Assembly (NCBI RefSeq): GCF_003259335.1
Contig: NZ_QLLL01000001.1
Span: forward strand, 310,001 to 374,000
Length of the DNA: 64,000 bases
Direction of reading: 5' to 3'
DNA from: Chitinophaga skermanii
GTDB lineage: Bacteria > Bacteroidota > Bacteroidia > Chitinophagales > Chitinophagaceae
In this document: positions 18,413 to 27,492 of the stretch, in pieces
Numbering within the stretch: the first letter of the stretch is position 1
Layout of the letters: each line of letters opens with the position of its first letter
The notes under the pieces: model-generated
Database searches by the model: none
The model's input: only the letters and a program-made list of their open reading frames with translations
Told to the model about the DNA's origin: nothing
Translations under genes and position numbers: made by a program

Positions 18413-20710
18413 ATGAAGAAAATTCTCTTTTCAGTACTTTGTTGCAGTACACTTTCTGCCATGGCGCAAGCGCCTAGCAAAGAAGTGTTGAAGTACGTGA
18501 AACCTTTAATTGGTACGGCTAGGATGGGCCATACGTACCCCGGTGCTACTGTTCCCTTTGGTTCAGTGCAATTAAGCCCGGAAACAGATACCATCCCTTA
18601 CGAAATGAATGGTCGTTATAATGGCGACGTGTACAAATACTGCGCGGGCTACCAATATGAAGATCAAACAATCGTAGGTTTCAGTCATACACATTTTTCC
18701 GGTACAGGGCACTCCGATTTGGGTGATTTCCTCATTATGCCAACGCAAGGCAAATTGCAGCTGAACCCCGGAACAGCCGCCAACCCCGAAACCGGCTATA
18801 GAAGTAAATTCTCGCATGCTAATGAAGTATCCGAAGCCGGCTACTATAAAGTGAAGCTCGATGAAAACGACATTATTGCTGAATTAACGGCCACCAATCG
18901 CGTGGGTGTACACCAATATACCTTCAACAATGCCGGCGATGCCCACATTATCTTGGATTTGATGAGTGGCATTTACAACTACAAGGAGAAGAATACTTGG
19001 ACGTTCGTACGTGTAGAAAACGATACATTAATAACCGGTTTCCGTCAAACCAATGGTTGGGCTAGAACACGCACGGTGTATTTCGCTATGGTGTTCTCAA
19101 AACCATTTAAACAATATGGCCACGAGAAACAGGATCGACAAGTGTACCAAGGCTTCTGGAGAAAGTTCGACCAATCGAAAAATTTCCCAGAAATGGCAGG
19201 ACATAACATCCGTGCTTACTTCGATTTCGATGCAAAAGCAGGTGAAAAAATCAAAATAAAATTCGCAATTTCCCCTGTTAGCACAGAAGGTGCGATGAAA
19301 AACTTGGTGGCAGAAGCCCCAGGATTCGATTTCGATCAAATCAAAGAAGAAGCACGTGCATCATGGGCGAAAGAGTTGCATAAAATTGATGTGAACATGG
19401 TGAGTGAAGACGAGAAAACGAACTTCTACACTGCTATGTACCACAGCTTCATCAACCCAACTACATACATGGATGTGGATGGACAGTACCGTGGTTTGGA
19501 TATGAATATCCACACAGCGAAAGACTTTACCAACTACACCACCTTCTCATTATGGGATACTTACCGAGCACAACACCCGTTCTTAAACCTCGTTCAACCT
19601 ACACGCAACGCGGATATGGTAAAATCGATGTTAGCACATTTCGACCAAAGCGCGCAGAAAATGTTGCCGGTATGGTCGCATTACGCGAACGAAAACTGGT
19701 GCATGATTGGTTACCACGCGGTACCGGTAATTGCCGATGCTATCATGAAAGGCAACGCACCGTTTAACGCGGAAAAAGCTTTAGAAGCATGTGTAACCAC
19801 TGCCCGTCATAGAACATACGATGGTATCGGTTACTACATGGATATGGGGTATGTACCGGAAGACAAAAACGGTTCTTCTGTATCCAAAACGCTCGAATAT
19901 GCTTACGATGACTGGTGTATTGCACAAGTCGCTAAAAAGCTCGGTAAAAACGATATTTACGAGGAATTCATCAAACGTTCACAGAACTACAAGAACGTTT
20001 GGGATGCAAGTATCGGTTTTATGCGTCCCCGCTTAAGCGATGGTACCTTCCGCCAGAAATTCGACCCATTGAAAACGGATGGCCAAGGATTTATTGAAGG
20101 AAATGCATGGAACTACAGCTTGTATGTACCACATTATCCAGCGGAAATGATCGAGATGATGGGTGGCAAAAAACAGTTTGCGCAACATTTAGATTCATTG
20201 TTCACTATGCATTTGCCGGATGAATTTTTCGCGGAAACAGAAGATATTACGCGTGATGGTATTATCGGCAACTATGTACATGGTAACGAACCATCGCACC
20301 ACACTGTGTACTTGTACAACTTCACAACAGAACCATGGCAAGCGCAATCTCGCGTACGTATGATTTTGAAGAAAATGTACCGTCCAACTCCAGATGGTTT
20401 AGGTGGTAATGATGATTGTGGACAAATGAGTGCATGGTATATCTTCAGCAGCCTTGGATTCTACCCAATTTGCCCTGGATCGCAAGAATACCAATTAGGT
20501 AGCCCAGCGGTAAAAGACGCGAAATTAAAGCTGGAAAACGGCAAAGAATTCGTTGTAGAAGCCAAAAACCAAAGCGATGCGAACGTATATGTGCAAAAAG
20601 TGGAATTGAATGGTAAAGTGTTGAACAGGCGCTATATTACCCACGAAGAGATTGTGAATGGTGGCAAATTGGTGTTCTATATGAGCGCCAAACCCAATAA
20701 ACGCGTTTAA
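18413..20710 (+). CDS. GH92 exo-alpha-mannosidase, linkage different from its neighbour
   Basis: A second GH92 enzyme of 765 residues, with a signal peptide cleaved near SAMAQAPS. Glu562 in IEGNAW is the likely general acid, and GNDDCGQMSAWY (Asp667, Asp668) holds the likely base. The Ca2+-site motif HGNEPSHH is canonical. At the place of the His-Glu pair of the preceding paralogue this protein has Glu-Thr (ETEDITRDG), so it probably does not belong to the alpha-1,2 group. A preference for alpha-1,3 or another linkage is an inference. Together the two enzymes could trim successive mannose linkages of high-mannose N-glycans or mannan. It is the last gene of locus A. Confidence 0.92.
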   Translation: MKKILFSVLCCSTLSAMAQAPSKEVLKYVKPLIGTARMGHTYPGATVPFGSVQLSPETDTIPYEMNGRYNGDVYKYCAGYQYEDQTIVGFSHTHFSGTGHSDLGDFLIMPTQGKLQLNPGTAANPETGYRSKFSHANEVSEAGYYKVKLDENDIIAELTATNRVGVHQYTFNNAGDAHIILDLMSGIYNYKEKNTWTFVRVENDTLITGFRQTNGWARTRTVYFAMVFSKPFKQYGHEKQDRQVYQGFWRKFDQSKNFPEMAGHNIRAYFDFDAKAGEKIKIKFAISPVSTEGAMKNLVAEAPGFDFDQIKEEARASWAKELHKIDVNMVSEDEKTNFYTAMYHSFINPTTYMDVDGQYRGLDMNIHTAKDFTNYTTFSLWDTYRAQHPFLNLVQPTRNADMVKSMLAHFDQSAQKMLPVWSHYANENWCMIGYHAVPVIADAIMKGNAPFNAEKALEACVTTARHRTYDGIGYYMDMGYVPEDKNGSSVSKTLEYAYDDWCIAQVAKKLGKNDIYEEFIKRSQNYKNVWDASIGFMRPRLSDGTFRQKFDPLKTDGQGFIEGNAWNYSLYVPHYPAEMIEMMGGKKQFAQHLDSLFTMHLPDEFFAETEDITRDGIIGNYVHGNEPSHHTVYLYNFTTEPWQAQSRVRMILKKMYRPTPDGLGGNDDCGQMSAWYIFSSLGFYPICPGSQEYQLGSPAVKDAKLKLENGKEFVVEAKNQSDANVYVQKVELNGKVLNRRYITHEEIVNGGKLVFYMSAKPNKRV

Positions 20711-20732
20711 CCATATACAAATTAATACCCTT

Positions 20733-20765
20733 AGCCGCCTGGTGACTCACTAGGCGGTTTTTTTA
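20733..20765 (+). terminator. Intrinsic terminator of locus A
   Basis: CCGCCTGGT (20735-20743) pairs with ACTAGGCGG (20749-20757), one G-U pair included, followed by seven T. The T-tract contains the stop codon of the convergent SRPBCC gene. Confidence 0.85.
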
Positions 20766-21359
20766 TGCCGTTGCGAGATCAAGTAGCTCGCTCATTACTT
20801 TCTTCCAGTGCTTACGCATTTCATCGCGGTGTGATTCTGTATCAAGATGTTCGTGGAGAATACTGATAGTAGCACGGTCGCCCGTTGGAATAACACGAAT
20901 TTGAATAGTGGAAACTTGTTGCCAAGCAGGTAATTTCCAGCGAAGACGTAAATGAGAGTGAGGGTTAAACACTTTTAATTCGCTGTAAACTTCATCGGTG
21001 TTTGTAGCGGTTTCATTCAACCAAATATGCATGCCAGCGTCGGAGGTAATTAATGCCCATGCTTTTTCAACTGTGAGGGGAAAGACCTTCCTAACGCCGA
21101 TTTGGAACCCTTGCCCGGCTTGTCCTTCTTTTCGTATACCCATGGCCGTTAAATAACCAAGGGTGATTTTCTGTCGCCACCAATTACTGTCGACCCCCAG
21201 GTGTTGTAAGACTTCTACAATTTCTTTGTGCGATTTTGATTGTGCTTTTTGCTGGTTGAGTAAAGCAATCCACTGGTACCAGTCTTTTTCAGTGGCTTTG
21301 AACAACGCTTCATTCGAAACGTTGACGTACGAGTTAGATGTTTGGAGTGTTTGGGTCAT
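20763..21359 (-). CDS. DUF4287-SRPBCC (AHSA1-like) protein
   Basis: This 198-residue soluble protein has two parts. The N-terminal part (about 15-85) with KDWYQWIALLNQQ, SHKEIVEVL and WWRQKITLGYLTAMG fits DUF4287. The C-terminal part (about 90-195) with KVFPLTVEKAWALITSDAGMHIWL is a START/AHSA1-like hydrophobic-pocket domain. The combination is common in soil bacteria, but its ligand is unknown. The gene is alone and convergent with locus A, whose terminator overlaps its stop codon. No link with glycan use is visible. Confidence 0.75.
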   Translation of the reverse strand: MTQTLQTSNSYVNVSNEALFKATEKDWYQWIALLNQQKAQSKSHKEIVEVLQHLGVDSNWWRQKITLGYLTAMGIRKEGQAGQGFQIGVRKVFPLTVEKAWALITSDAGMHIWLNETATNTDEVYSELKVFNPHSHLRLRWKLPAWQQVSTIQIRVIPTGDRATISILHEHLDTESHRDEMRKHWKKVMSELLDLATA

Positions 21360-21807
21360 GCGTATTAGTTTTTCAGCGCCGGTGTATCATTACGTGTAAA
21401 ATAAATATACAAAATTGCTAATGAATAATTACAAACCGGGTAACAGGAATAAAAAAAATATCTGCATTTACAAATTATAGCAGGGTATATGCAAGTTGAT
21501 CGCAGCCCAGTTATTTAACATTAAATGGAAAGTAAAAGTGCCTAAATTGTATTTATAACTCGTTGATATTGTTCGATTTTATCGAATTGTTCATTTTTTT
21601 TAAAGTTTTTTTTAATCGGCTGTAATGCTTTGTGGTATTGGGTTTGGTTGAATATTTGGAATATAGTTTTCACTGTTTTTTGAACTTTTTTTCGATTTTC
21701 TTGAAGAAAAATTTGTTTTTGAGAAATAAAATCTGCTATCTTTGCAAACCGAATTACGAAAACACACACGGTTTAAGTGATTCAAAACAAAGGAGATAAC
21801 CACAGTT
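21360..21807. other. AT-rich intergenic region before tRNA-Pro
   Basis: This 448-bp region is strongly AT-rich (especially 21540-21720) and contains no ORF I trust. A minus-strand frame at 21542-21769 is Lys/Gln/Ile-rich, overlaps the tRNA promoter and looks like a composition artefact. The right end carries the tRNA promoter. Confidence 0.5.
21713..21744 (+). promoter_or_regulatory. Promoter of tRNA-Pro
   Basis: TTG (21713-21715) and a perfect TATCTTTG (21737-21744) are separated by 21 nt, a good Bacteroidota housekeeping promoter. It ends 63 nt before the tRNA. Confidence 0.7.
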
Positions 21808-21882
21808 CGGGATGTAGCGTAGTCCGGTTATCGCGCCTGGTTTGGGACCAGGAGGTCGCAAGTTCGAATCTTGCCATCCCGA
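21808..21882 (+). tRNA. tRNA-Pro (anticodon TGG)
   Basis: The 75-nt cloverleaf is complete. The acceptor stem pairs CGGGATG with CATCCCG, with discriminator A. The D-arm is GCGTAGTCCGGTTATCGC, the anticodon stem-loop CCTGG-TTTGGGA-CCAGG gives anticodon TGG, and the T-arm is GCAAG-TTCGAAT-CTTGC. CCA is not encoded. A terminator hairpin starts six bases after it. Confidence 0.97.
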
Positions 21883-21887
21883 CTAAG

Positions 21888-21920
21888 AAAAAGGAGATCA
21901 AGTAATTGATCTCCTTTTTT
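21888..21920 (+). terminator. Intrinsic terminator of tRNA-Pro
   Basis: A perfect 13-bp stem, AAAAAGGAGATCA (21888-21900) with its complement (21907-21919), closes a 6-nt loop and ends in a T-run. The stem is A-rich on the left and T-rich on the right, so it can act in both directions and may also serve the convergent small membrane-protein gene. Confidence 0.85.
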
Positions 21921-21939
21921 CGTTTATATACATTCCCAT

Positions 21940-22563
21940 CTACTGCACTTCTTTTTTAGGAACTAAATTTCGAATAGATATCACCTTGTAATCTGTATCA
22001 ACTTTAAGTTGGTAACTTAATTCTGTTGCCGGAAATTTTGTGATGTCTTTTGAATATTGTGCCTTCACATAAATTACAGCGGTTGGTTTTTCGCCGGTTA
22101 ATCCGGTAAACGAGATATCGATATCCTGTGGGCTAAAGGTAACGGCTTGGTGGCTTGTATTAACTGTTCCCTTTATACTTTTCCATGTTGCTACTGTTTG
22201 ATCTACTGAAACGTTAGAATCTAGATAATATCGCTCCATAACGGCCGCATAATACTTCCTAATGGTGTCTTCTGATTTTTGCGTGTTTAAAATCGCTGCA
22301 ATAACCATTCTTAACGAATCTTCTGAGAACGTATAAGCAGTTACTTTTTCTAAAGAATCGGTTTTAACAACAAGTGAATCATTTTGTGCCGCCAATACCT
22401 GGTTCTTCTCAATTAAACTATCTTGCCTGCTTAATAATGCATATACTCCTACTAGTAAAGAGAACGTTGTAAGCATAATTAACACCCTATTCCTAGCAGC
22501 ATTTTTTTTAATCGATTTATCCAACAGCTCAGCCATTTCTTTATTGTTCATTTGCTTCATCAT
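21940..22563 (-). CDS. Unknown single-pass membrane protein with coiled-coil stalk
   Basis: I do not recognise this 207-residue protein. A short cytoplasmic N-terminus (KEMAELLDKSIKKNAARNR) leads into one hydrophobic segment (about 27-43). A stretch with heptad-like spacing follows (DSLIEKNQVLAAQNDSLVVKTDSLEKV), then a C-terminal domain of about 130 residues ending in beta-type sequence (ATELSYQLKVDTDYKVISI). The layout resembles bitopic proteins that display a small domain outside the membrane, such as conjugation or secretion accessory proteins, but nothing proves that. Its start overlaps the 3' end of the next upstream gene by 23 bp, so the two are translated from one message. Confidence 0.65.
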   Translation of the reverse strand: MMKQMNNKEMAELLDKSIKKNAARNRVLIMLTTFSLLVGVYALLSRQDSLIEKNQVLAAQNDSLVVKTDSLEKVTAYTFSEDSLRMVIAAILNTQKSEDTIRKYYAAVMERYYLDSNVSVDQTVATWKSIKGTVNTSHQAVTFSPQDIDISFTGLTGEKPTAVIYVKAQYSKDITKFPATELSYQLKVDTDYKVISIRNLVPKKEVQ

Positions 22564-22891
22564 CTTCTTGGGGGTTTTGATGTTGATTTAAATAGCCTGC
22601 AATCACTTTGAAACAATCATTCCAAATCTTTAATATACGGAAGCATGCGCCTGTTATTAAACCTGTTGGCGCTAACAATGCTAAAGCAGATTTAAAAGCC
22701 GGCTTGTCTTCTTTTCCATCTTTAAGTAAAATAGCAGCACAATAAACTAATAAGCCTAGCGAAATAACAGTTGCTCCGAGATAAAAGAAACGTTCAAACT
22801 TGAAATGATCGAGCATGAACTTTATGTATTCCCTAGGGTCGGGTCGTGGAGGCTCGTTATGAGTAGAAGCCTGTTTGGATTTTGGGGACAT
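22541..22891 (-). CDS. Unknown small membrane protein, two transmembrane segments
   Basis: The 116-residue protein has a hydrophilic N-terminus, two membrane segments (about 37-57 and 67-85) and a charged acidic tail (NQHQNPQEDDEANEQ). No family was recognised. Its last 23 bp overlap the start of the downstream coiled-coil membrane protein, which suggests translational coupling and a common complex. The pair sits beside a tRNA gene and a broken small gene in an AT-rich stretch, a setting often seen for recently acquired genes. No integrase or direct repeat was found. Confidence 0.6.
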   Translation of the reverse strand: MSPKSKQASTHNEPPRPDPREYIKFMLDHFKFERFFYLGATVISLGLLVYCAAILLKDGKEDKPAFKSALALLAPTGLITGACFRILKIWNDCFKVIAGYLNQHQNPQEDDEANEQ

Positions 22892-23264
22892 ATGTATAGG
22901 GGTTTAGATAATTAAAATAAACATTTTCCTTCGCAAATTATAATTGAATTACGTGTGAAGACTATGACTGCAACAACTATGCAGTATGTATGAACTGTTA
23001 GATGAATTGAATCCCAAGTTATGCTAACATTCTCAAGTTCTACTTGAGAACTCCGCTGTTTGATTAACAACTATTTAGCATCTTTCATAAAAACTACCAA
23101 CGTATATATTGCGAACTTAAACCAACTTTTAAATATAGCTATCGCAGTAAAAAAGCTGTATAAAAATCACAGAAAATAGCAATTTTTGAACATATCTACA
23201 ACTACTTTATTCTAAAATAAAAATAGTTGTAACCATTTATTAGAATTTCTAAAAAGCTACTAAA
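22892..23264. other. AT-rich intergenic region with one hairpin
   Basis: No gene is visible in these 373 bp. A perfect 9-bp inverted repeat TTCTCAAGT/ACTTGAGAA (23030-23038/23042-23050) with a 3-nt loop is the only clear structure. It lacks a T-tract on either strand. Confidence 0.4.
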
Positions 23265-23446
23265 ATGGACGACAAACACATTGAGAAAAAAGTTGACGAT
23301 ATAATCGCGAAAGCAAAAGTACTAGGAACGTTCATAAACAAGGACGAATTAGATGGAGAGATCGTTCTTCTTTGGAGCAGCCAATTAGAACGCCGGAACA
23401 AGCAGAGGAATTTGAAAAGCTATTAGAAGCAGCTTTCAACTCATAA
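23265..23446 (+). pseudogene. Small unknown gene interrupted by a frameshift
   Basis: From ATG 23265 one frame runs 53 codons to TAG at 23426, and its last part (WSSQLERRNKQRNLKSY) looks unlike a folded protein. A -1 shift at CTT-CTT-TGG (23367-23375) joins MDDKHIEKKVDDIIAKAKVL...DELDGEIVLL to LEQPIRTPEQAEEFEKLLEA ending in AFNS at 23446. That gives a coherent, charged 60-residue protein. The natural reading is a single-base deletion in a real small gene. Programmed -1 slippage at the CTTCTTT run is possible but less likely. Function unknown. Confidence 0.5.
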
Positions 23447-23505
23447 CAAAAAAGCTTTCTATCTTATTCGAACGCTTTTCTTATTAGGAAGCTTGGCCTA
23501 CACCA

Positions 23506-26500
23506 TTATTCCCCCTTCATCCCGCTAGGCGCATATCCAAATTGCTTCTTAAACTCCTTGCTGAAATATTTCCGATCATTAAATCCCACCATCACGCTCA
23601 CCTCAAATACAGAATATGTCTTCAATGCCAACAATTGCGCCGCTTTCTTCAATCGTATCGTTTTCGCAAAATCATTCACCGACATATCCGTCACGGCTTT
23701 CAGTTTTTTATACAATACGGATTGACTCATCGCCATTTTCTCCGCAAGTAGCCCAACCCCAAACTCCACATCGCACATATGCTCTTCAATAAGCGATATT
23801 AACTTGTTGAGAAACTGTTCATCTGAATGATCGATTACAATATGCTGTGGCCCCACCACAAATTCTTTACTAAACTTCTCCCGCATAACCTCCCGCGTAG
23901 TTAATTGGTTCTTCACCGTAAGCGCCAATACATCCGTACTAAAAGGTTTCGTTAAATAAACATCCGCCCCTTTATTCAAACCAACGATTTGATCGTTTTG
24001 AGAGCTTTTAGCGGTTAGTAATACAACAGGGATATGATTAGTCCGCTCGTCGGATTTAAGCTGGTTACAGAGCGTAAAACCATCCATGCCTGGCATCATT
24101 ACATCGCTGATGATAAGATCAGGGATTTGTTCAATAGCAGCTTGCCAGCCTTCTTGCCCATCTGTTGTAATAATAAGCGTGTAGTGCGACAAGGTTTGGG
24201 CAATCAATTCCCTTACCTCGGTATTGTCTTCTGTAATAAGTATGGTATACTTGGCAGCTTGTGCCGTATCAATGGTAATATCGGCTTCAAACAACTGCTG
24301 TAATCCTTGTTCCTCCTGCCCTGTATGAATAGCCTCTCCTTCTAAGTGCTGGGTACCTTTTTGCAAGGTAATGGTGAATCTTGTATAACCTTCTTGTGTA
24401 TCCGTGGCAAGTGTACTTACAGCCGTTAGCTTACCTTTGTGCTGTTCTACGATCGACTTGGATAATGCTAACCCAAGCCCGTAACCCTGCTGCTGCATAG
24501 GCTGATCCCCCGCTTGGAAGTAATTCGTAAACAACTTCTCTAAATCACGCGCCGAAATCCCCTTCCCGTTATCCGTCACGTGAATACAAACACAATCCTC
24601 CTTATGCTCCACCTGCAAGGCAATACTTCCCCCGCTAGGCGTAAACTTAAAGGCATTGCTCAGTAAATTATACATCACTTTTTCCAACTGGCCTGCATCG
24701 AAGTATACATCCGTCGCCTGGTCGTACGTGAACGATAAACGGATATGCTTTGCTAAAGAAAGATCTTCGAACGATTGGTAAATGTTTTCCAAGAAACGAA
24801 TGAGCGCATGCTTGCCTATTTGGAGTTTTAAATGACTCGTTTCCACTTTCCTAAAATCCATCAACTCCGTCACCAATTTCAATAAGCGGTGCACATTATT
24901 ACTCACATGATCCAAGTGATATTGCAAAATGTTGTTTTGCCGATGTTCTTTCTTCAACTTCTCAATCGGCGCCATAATCAATGTTAAATGCGTTCTAATT
25001 TCGTGGGAGATGTTGGTGAAGAAGTTCAACTTCGCTTCGTGTAGTTCTTTGTCGCGTTGCAATAAGGCACGCATGTAAAAGAACCGGGTAACGAAAAATA
25101 AGATGGCTGCAAGTAGCAAGGCATATAGCACGTAAGCATACCAGGTTTTATAAAAAGGTGGCAGAATGGTAATGCGCATAGTCACCGGCTTACTCCAAAT
25201 GCCATCATTATTAGCACTTTTCACCAGCAATTTGTAATCGCCTGCCGGTAAATTGATGAACGTTACAGATGGGTTCTGTAATTCCGTCCAATCCTTATGA
25301 ATACCCTCCAGTTTATAAACGTATTTGTTTTTATCGGGGTGAATGAAGTTGAGTAAAGCGAATTCAATAGTAAATGTATTCTGGTTCGCCTTCAGTTCCA
25401 TGGCATCAGTAAAGCCAATGTCTTTACTAAGAATAGAAGGCTCGTTATCCACATTTACGGGGGTATTAAATACCTTCAATCCTGTAAATACCAATGCAGA
25501 TGCTTTGGTATTTCGCTCAATTTTACCCGGGAAAAAACTTGTTAGTCCCTTCGTACCACCGAAGAACATTTCGCCATTAGGCGCTTTGTAAAAGGCATTG
25601 TAGTTGAATTCATTACCGGCTAACCTGTCACTCTTTGTATATGTTTGAAATGATGCAGTTGCCGGTGTGAAGCGTGTTAACCCATTACTCGTGCTGATCC
25701 ATAAAGTATGCGCCTCATCCTCTAAAATCCCCAATACGTTGTTATTCGGAAGCCCATGCTTAGTTGTATAAATAATAAATTTCTCCTCTTTCGGCTGGTA
25801 CAAAGCCAAACCCTCATTATACAATCCTATGTAAATTTGTCCCTGCTCGTCTTGGAAAACACAGTTAATATTAGCATTCGTTCTACCATTAACGGGTACT
25901 GCTTGCAATTGCTGCGTAGCATGATCGAATCTATACAAGCCCTCCAACGCACCTATCCAAATGTTATGCTGCGTATCTTCCAATAAATAACTAATATTCT
26001 TATACGCCAACGTTTTCAAGGCTTCCTCGTACCCAAGACTTTGTAAATCCGTGCCGGTGCGTTTATACACTTTTAAGCCGGGATGCCCGCCAATCCAAAA
26101 CCGGCCTTGACTATCTTCCAAGAAAGCCACAATCTCGGCATGCTTGTGTTTCTCATTAAAAAAGAGGTAAGAGAAGGTTTGCGTGGCAGGATCGAAGAGA
26201 TTTAATCCTCCGCCATGTGTACCTACCCACAGGTGATGATCAGTATCGATATACACGTTCTTCACCAAGTTAGATCGTAAGCTCCCCGGTATGTTTGCAT
26301 TGTATTTATAGACCGTAAATTTCCCAGTGGCTTTATTGTAACTATTCAACCCACCTCCTTCTGTACCTACCCAAATAAAGCGATCATCCGATACAATAGA
26401 ACTAATAACACCACTACTTAACCCGTTCTGCGGGTTGTGCTGCCAAATCGTAAACGGTGTATTAGATCGATGGGTAATATTCACACCACCATAAAATGTA

Positions 26501-27492
26501 CCTACCCATACCGAGCCATCCCGGTCTTCAAATACACTATGCACCGAGTTGCCACTCAAACTTTTCTCATTCGTTACATCATTCGCATACGCCGTCATGC
26601 TACCATTCTCTACATCCATCACGTTCACGCCATCCTGCGACCCAATCCATAGTTTCCCAGTTTGGTCTTGCATCAGCGCACGAATATTATTACTTAACAA
26701 ACGGCCAGGCGATGCATAGTAACGCTGAAATGTTTGCGTAGCAGGATCGAATTTATTCAATCCATTCACTGTACCCACCCAAGTATTGCCCTGTCGATCA
26801 TGTAATATTGCTTGCACATATTGATCACTCAACGTAGTAGGTTGGGTAGGATTGTTAATAAATGTCGTTTCAGAAAATTGTTCTCCCTTATTATTAGATA
26901 CAACATACAACTTTTGACTAGTTGCTACCCATAGCTGTCCCTTTCCATTTGCTTTCAAACGCAATATATTGGCCACTTTGAAGCTTTCTATGTTTGATAT
27001 TTTTTTCGCAGGAATGAATGTTGAATTACCTTGTTTTACAAATACACCGCGTGCAGTACCTACCCACAATCTTCCTTTTTCATCTTCTTCAATAGCACTA
27101 ATATTTACTTTTTCTACTGTATCCATTTTTGCGCGGTGAAAAGTATTTCGCTCCGCATCAAACCAACTCAATCCTTCTGTTGTGCCTATCCATAATTTAC
27201 CATCACGATCGCACAAAATAGTATTAATGTAGTTGCTGGAGATAGATGTAGAATCGCTGGGAATCGTTTTGTACACAGCGATTTGGTAACCATCAAACCT
27301 GTTCAATCCATAACGGGTACCTAACCACATGAAGCCACGTTTATCTTGCGCAACACATAAAACAGTGTTCTGCGATAACGATTGTTCAACTGTAAGATGG
27401 TTGAATATTTTTTCTTGTGCGCCCAATTTTTCTTCCGCCAAAAAAAGGAACAACAGTATATATACTAAGTGGCAATATTTCAGTTTCAACAC
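23506..27492 (-). CDS. Hybrid two-component sensor-activator (HTCS), regulator of locus B
   Basis: This 1328-residue protein joins sensor, kinase, receiver and DNA-binding domain. After a signal peptide (1-24), about 14 Reg_prop propeller blades (GFMWLGTRYGLNRFDG, KLWIGT and similar) form the periplasmic sensor, then a Y_Y_Y domain (about 690-770) and one membrane helix (about 780-800). The kinase has His830 in NISHEIRTHLTLI, with the usual Pro of HELRTP replaced by His, then the N box NLLSNAFKFTPSGG and GYGLGLALS. A receiver with Asp1130 (ISDVMMPGMDGF) and an AraC-type HTH (YKKLKAVTDMSVNDF...GFNDRKYFSKEFKKQFG) close the chain. Such proteins bind a glycan fragment in the periplasm and activate the adjacent SusC operon, which is divergent here. 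Confidence 0.95.
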   Translation of the reverse strand: MLKLKYCHLVYILLFLFLAEEKLGAQEKIFNHLTVEQSLSQNTVLCVAQDKRGFMWLGTRYGLNRFDGYQIAVYKTIPSDSTSISSNYINTILCDRDGKLWIGTTEGLSWFDAERNTFHRAKMDTVEKVNISAIEEDEKGRLWVGTARGVFVKQGNSTFIPAKKISNIESFKVANILRLKANGKGQLWVATSQKLYVVSNNKGEQFSETTFINNPTQPTTLSDQYVQAILHDRQGNTWVGTVNGLNKFDPATQTFQRYYASPGRLLSNNIRALMQDQTGKLWIGSQDGVNVMDVENGSMTAYANDVTNEKSLSGNSVHSVFEDRDGSVWVGTFYGGVNITHRSNTPFTIWQHNPQNGLSSGVISSIVSDDRFIWVGTEGGGLNSYNKATGKFTVYKYNANIPGSLRSNLVKNVYIDTDHHLWVGTHGGGLNLFDPATQTFSYLFFNEKHKHAEIVAFLEDSQGRFWIGGHPGLKVYKRTGTDLQSLGYEEALKTLAYKNISYLLEDTQHNIWIGALEGLYRFDHATQQLQAVPVNGRTNANINCVFQDEQGQIYIGLYNEGLALYQPKEEKFIIYTTKHGLPNNNVLGILEDEAHTLWISTSNGLTRFTPATASFQTYTKSDRLAGNEFNYNAFYKAPNGEMFFGGTKGLTSFFPGKIERNTKASALVFTGLKVFNTPVNVDNEPSILSKDIGFTDAMELKANQNTFTIEFALLNFIHPDKNKYVYKLEGIHKDWTELQNPSVTFINLPAGDYKLLVKSANNDGIWSKPVTMRITILPPFYKTWYAYVLYALLLAAILFFVTRFFYMRALLQRDKELHEAKLNFFTNISHEIRTHLTLIMAPIEKLKKEHRQNNILQYHLDHVSNNVHRLLKLVTELMDFRKVETSHLKLQIGKHALIRFLENIYQSFEDLSLAKHIRLSFTYDQATDVYFDAGQLEKVMYNLLSNAFKFTPSGGSIALQVEHKEDCVCIHVTDNGKGISARDLEKLFTNYFQAGDQPMQQQGYGLGLALSKSIVEQHKGKLTAVSTLATDTQEGYTRFTITLQKGTQHLEGEAIHTGQEEQGLQQLFEADITIDTAQAAKYTILITEDNTEVRELIAQTLSHYTLIITTDGQEGWQAAIEQIPDLIISDVMMPGMDGFTLCNQLKSDERTNHIPVVLLTAKSSQNDQIVGLNKGADVYLTKPFSTDVLALTVKNQLTTREVMREKFSKEFVVGPQHIVIDHSDEQFLNKLISLIEEHMCDVEFGVGLLAEKMAMSQSVLYKKLKAVTDMSVNDFAKTIRLKKAAQLLALKTYSVFEVSVMVGFNDRKYFSKEFKKQFGYAPSGMKGE

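Noticed and set aside
21542..21769. A 75-codon Lys/Gln-rich frame on the minus strand upstream of tRNA-Pro
   Set aside because: Composition follows the local AT bias, and the frame overlaps the tRNA promoter; nothing protein-like was seen.
21808..23505. tRNA-Pro as an attachment site of a genomic island
   Set aside because: No integrase and no repeat of the tRNA 3' end were found in the window, and the orphan genes downstream are too few to define an island.
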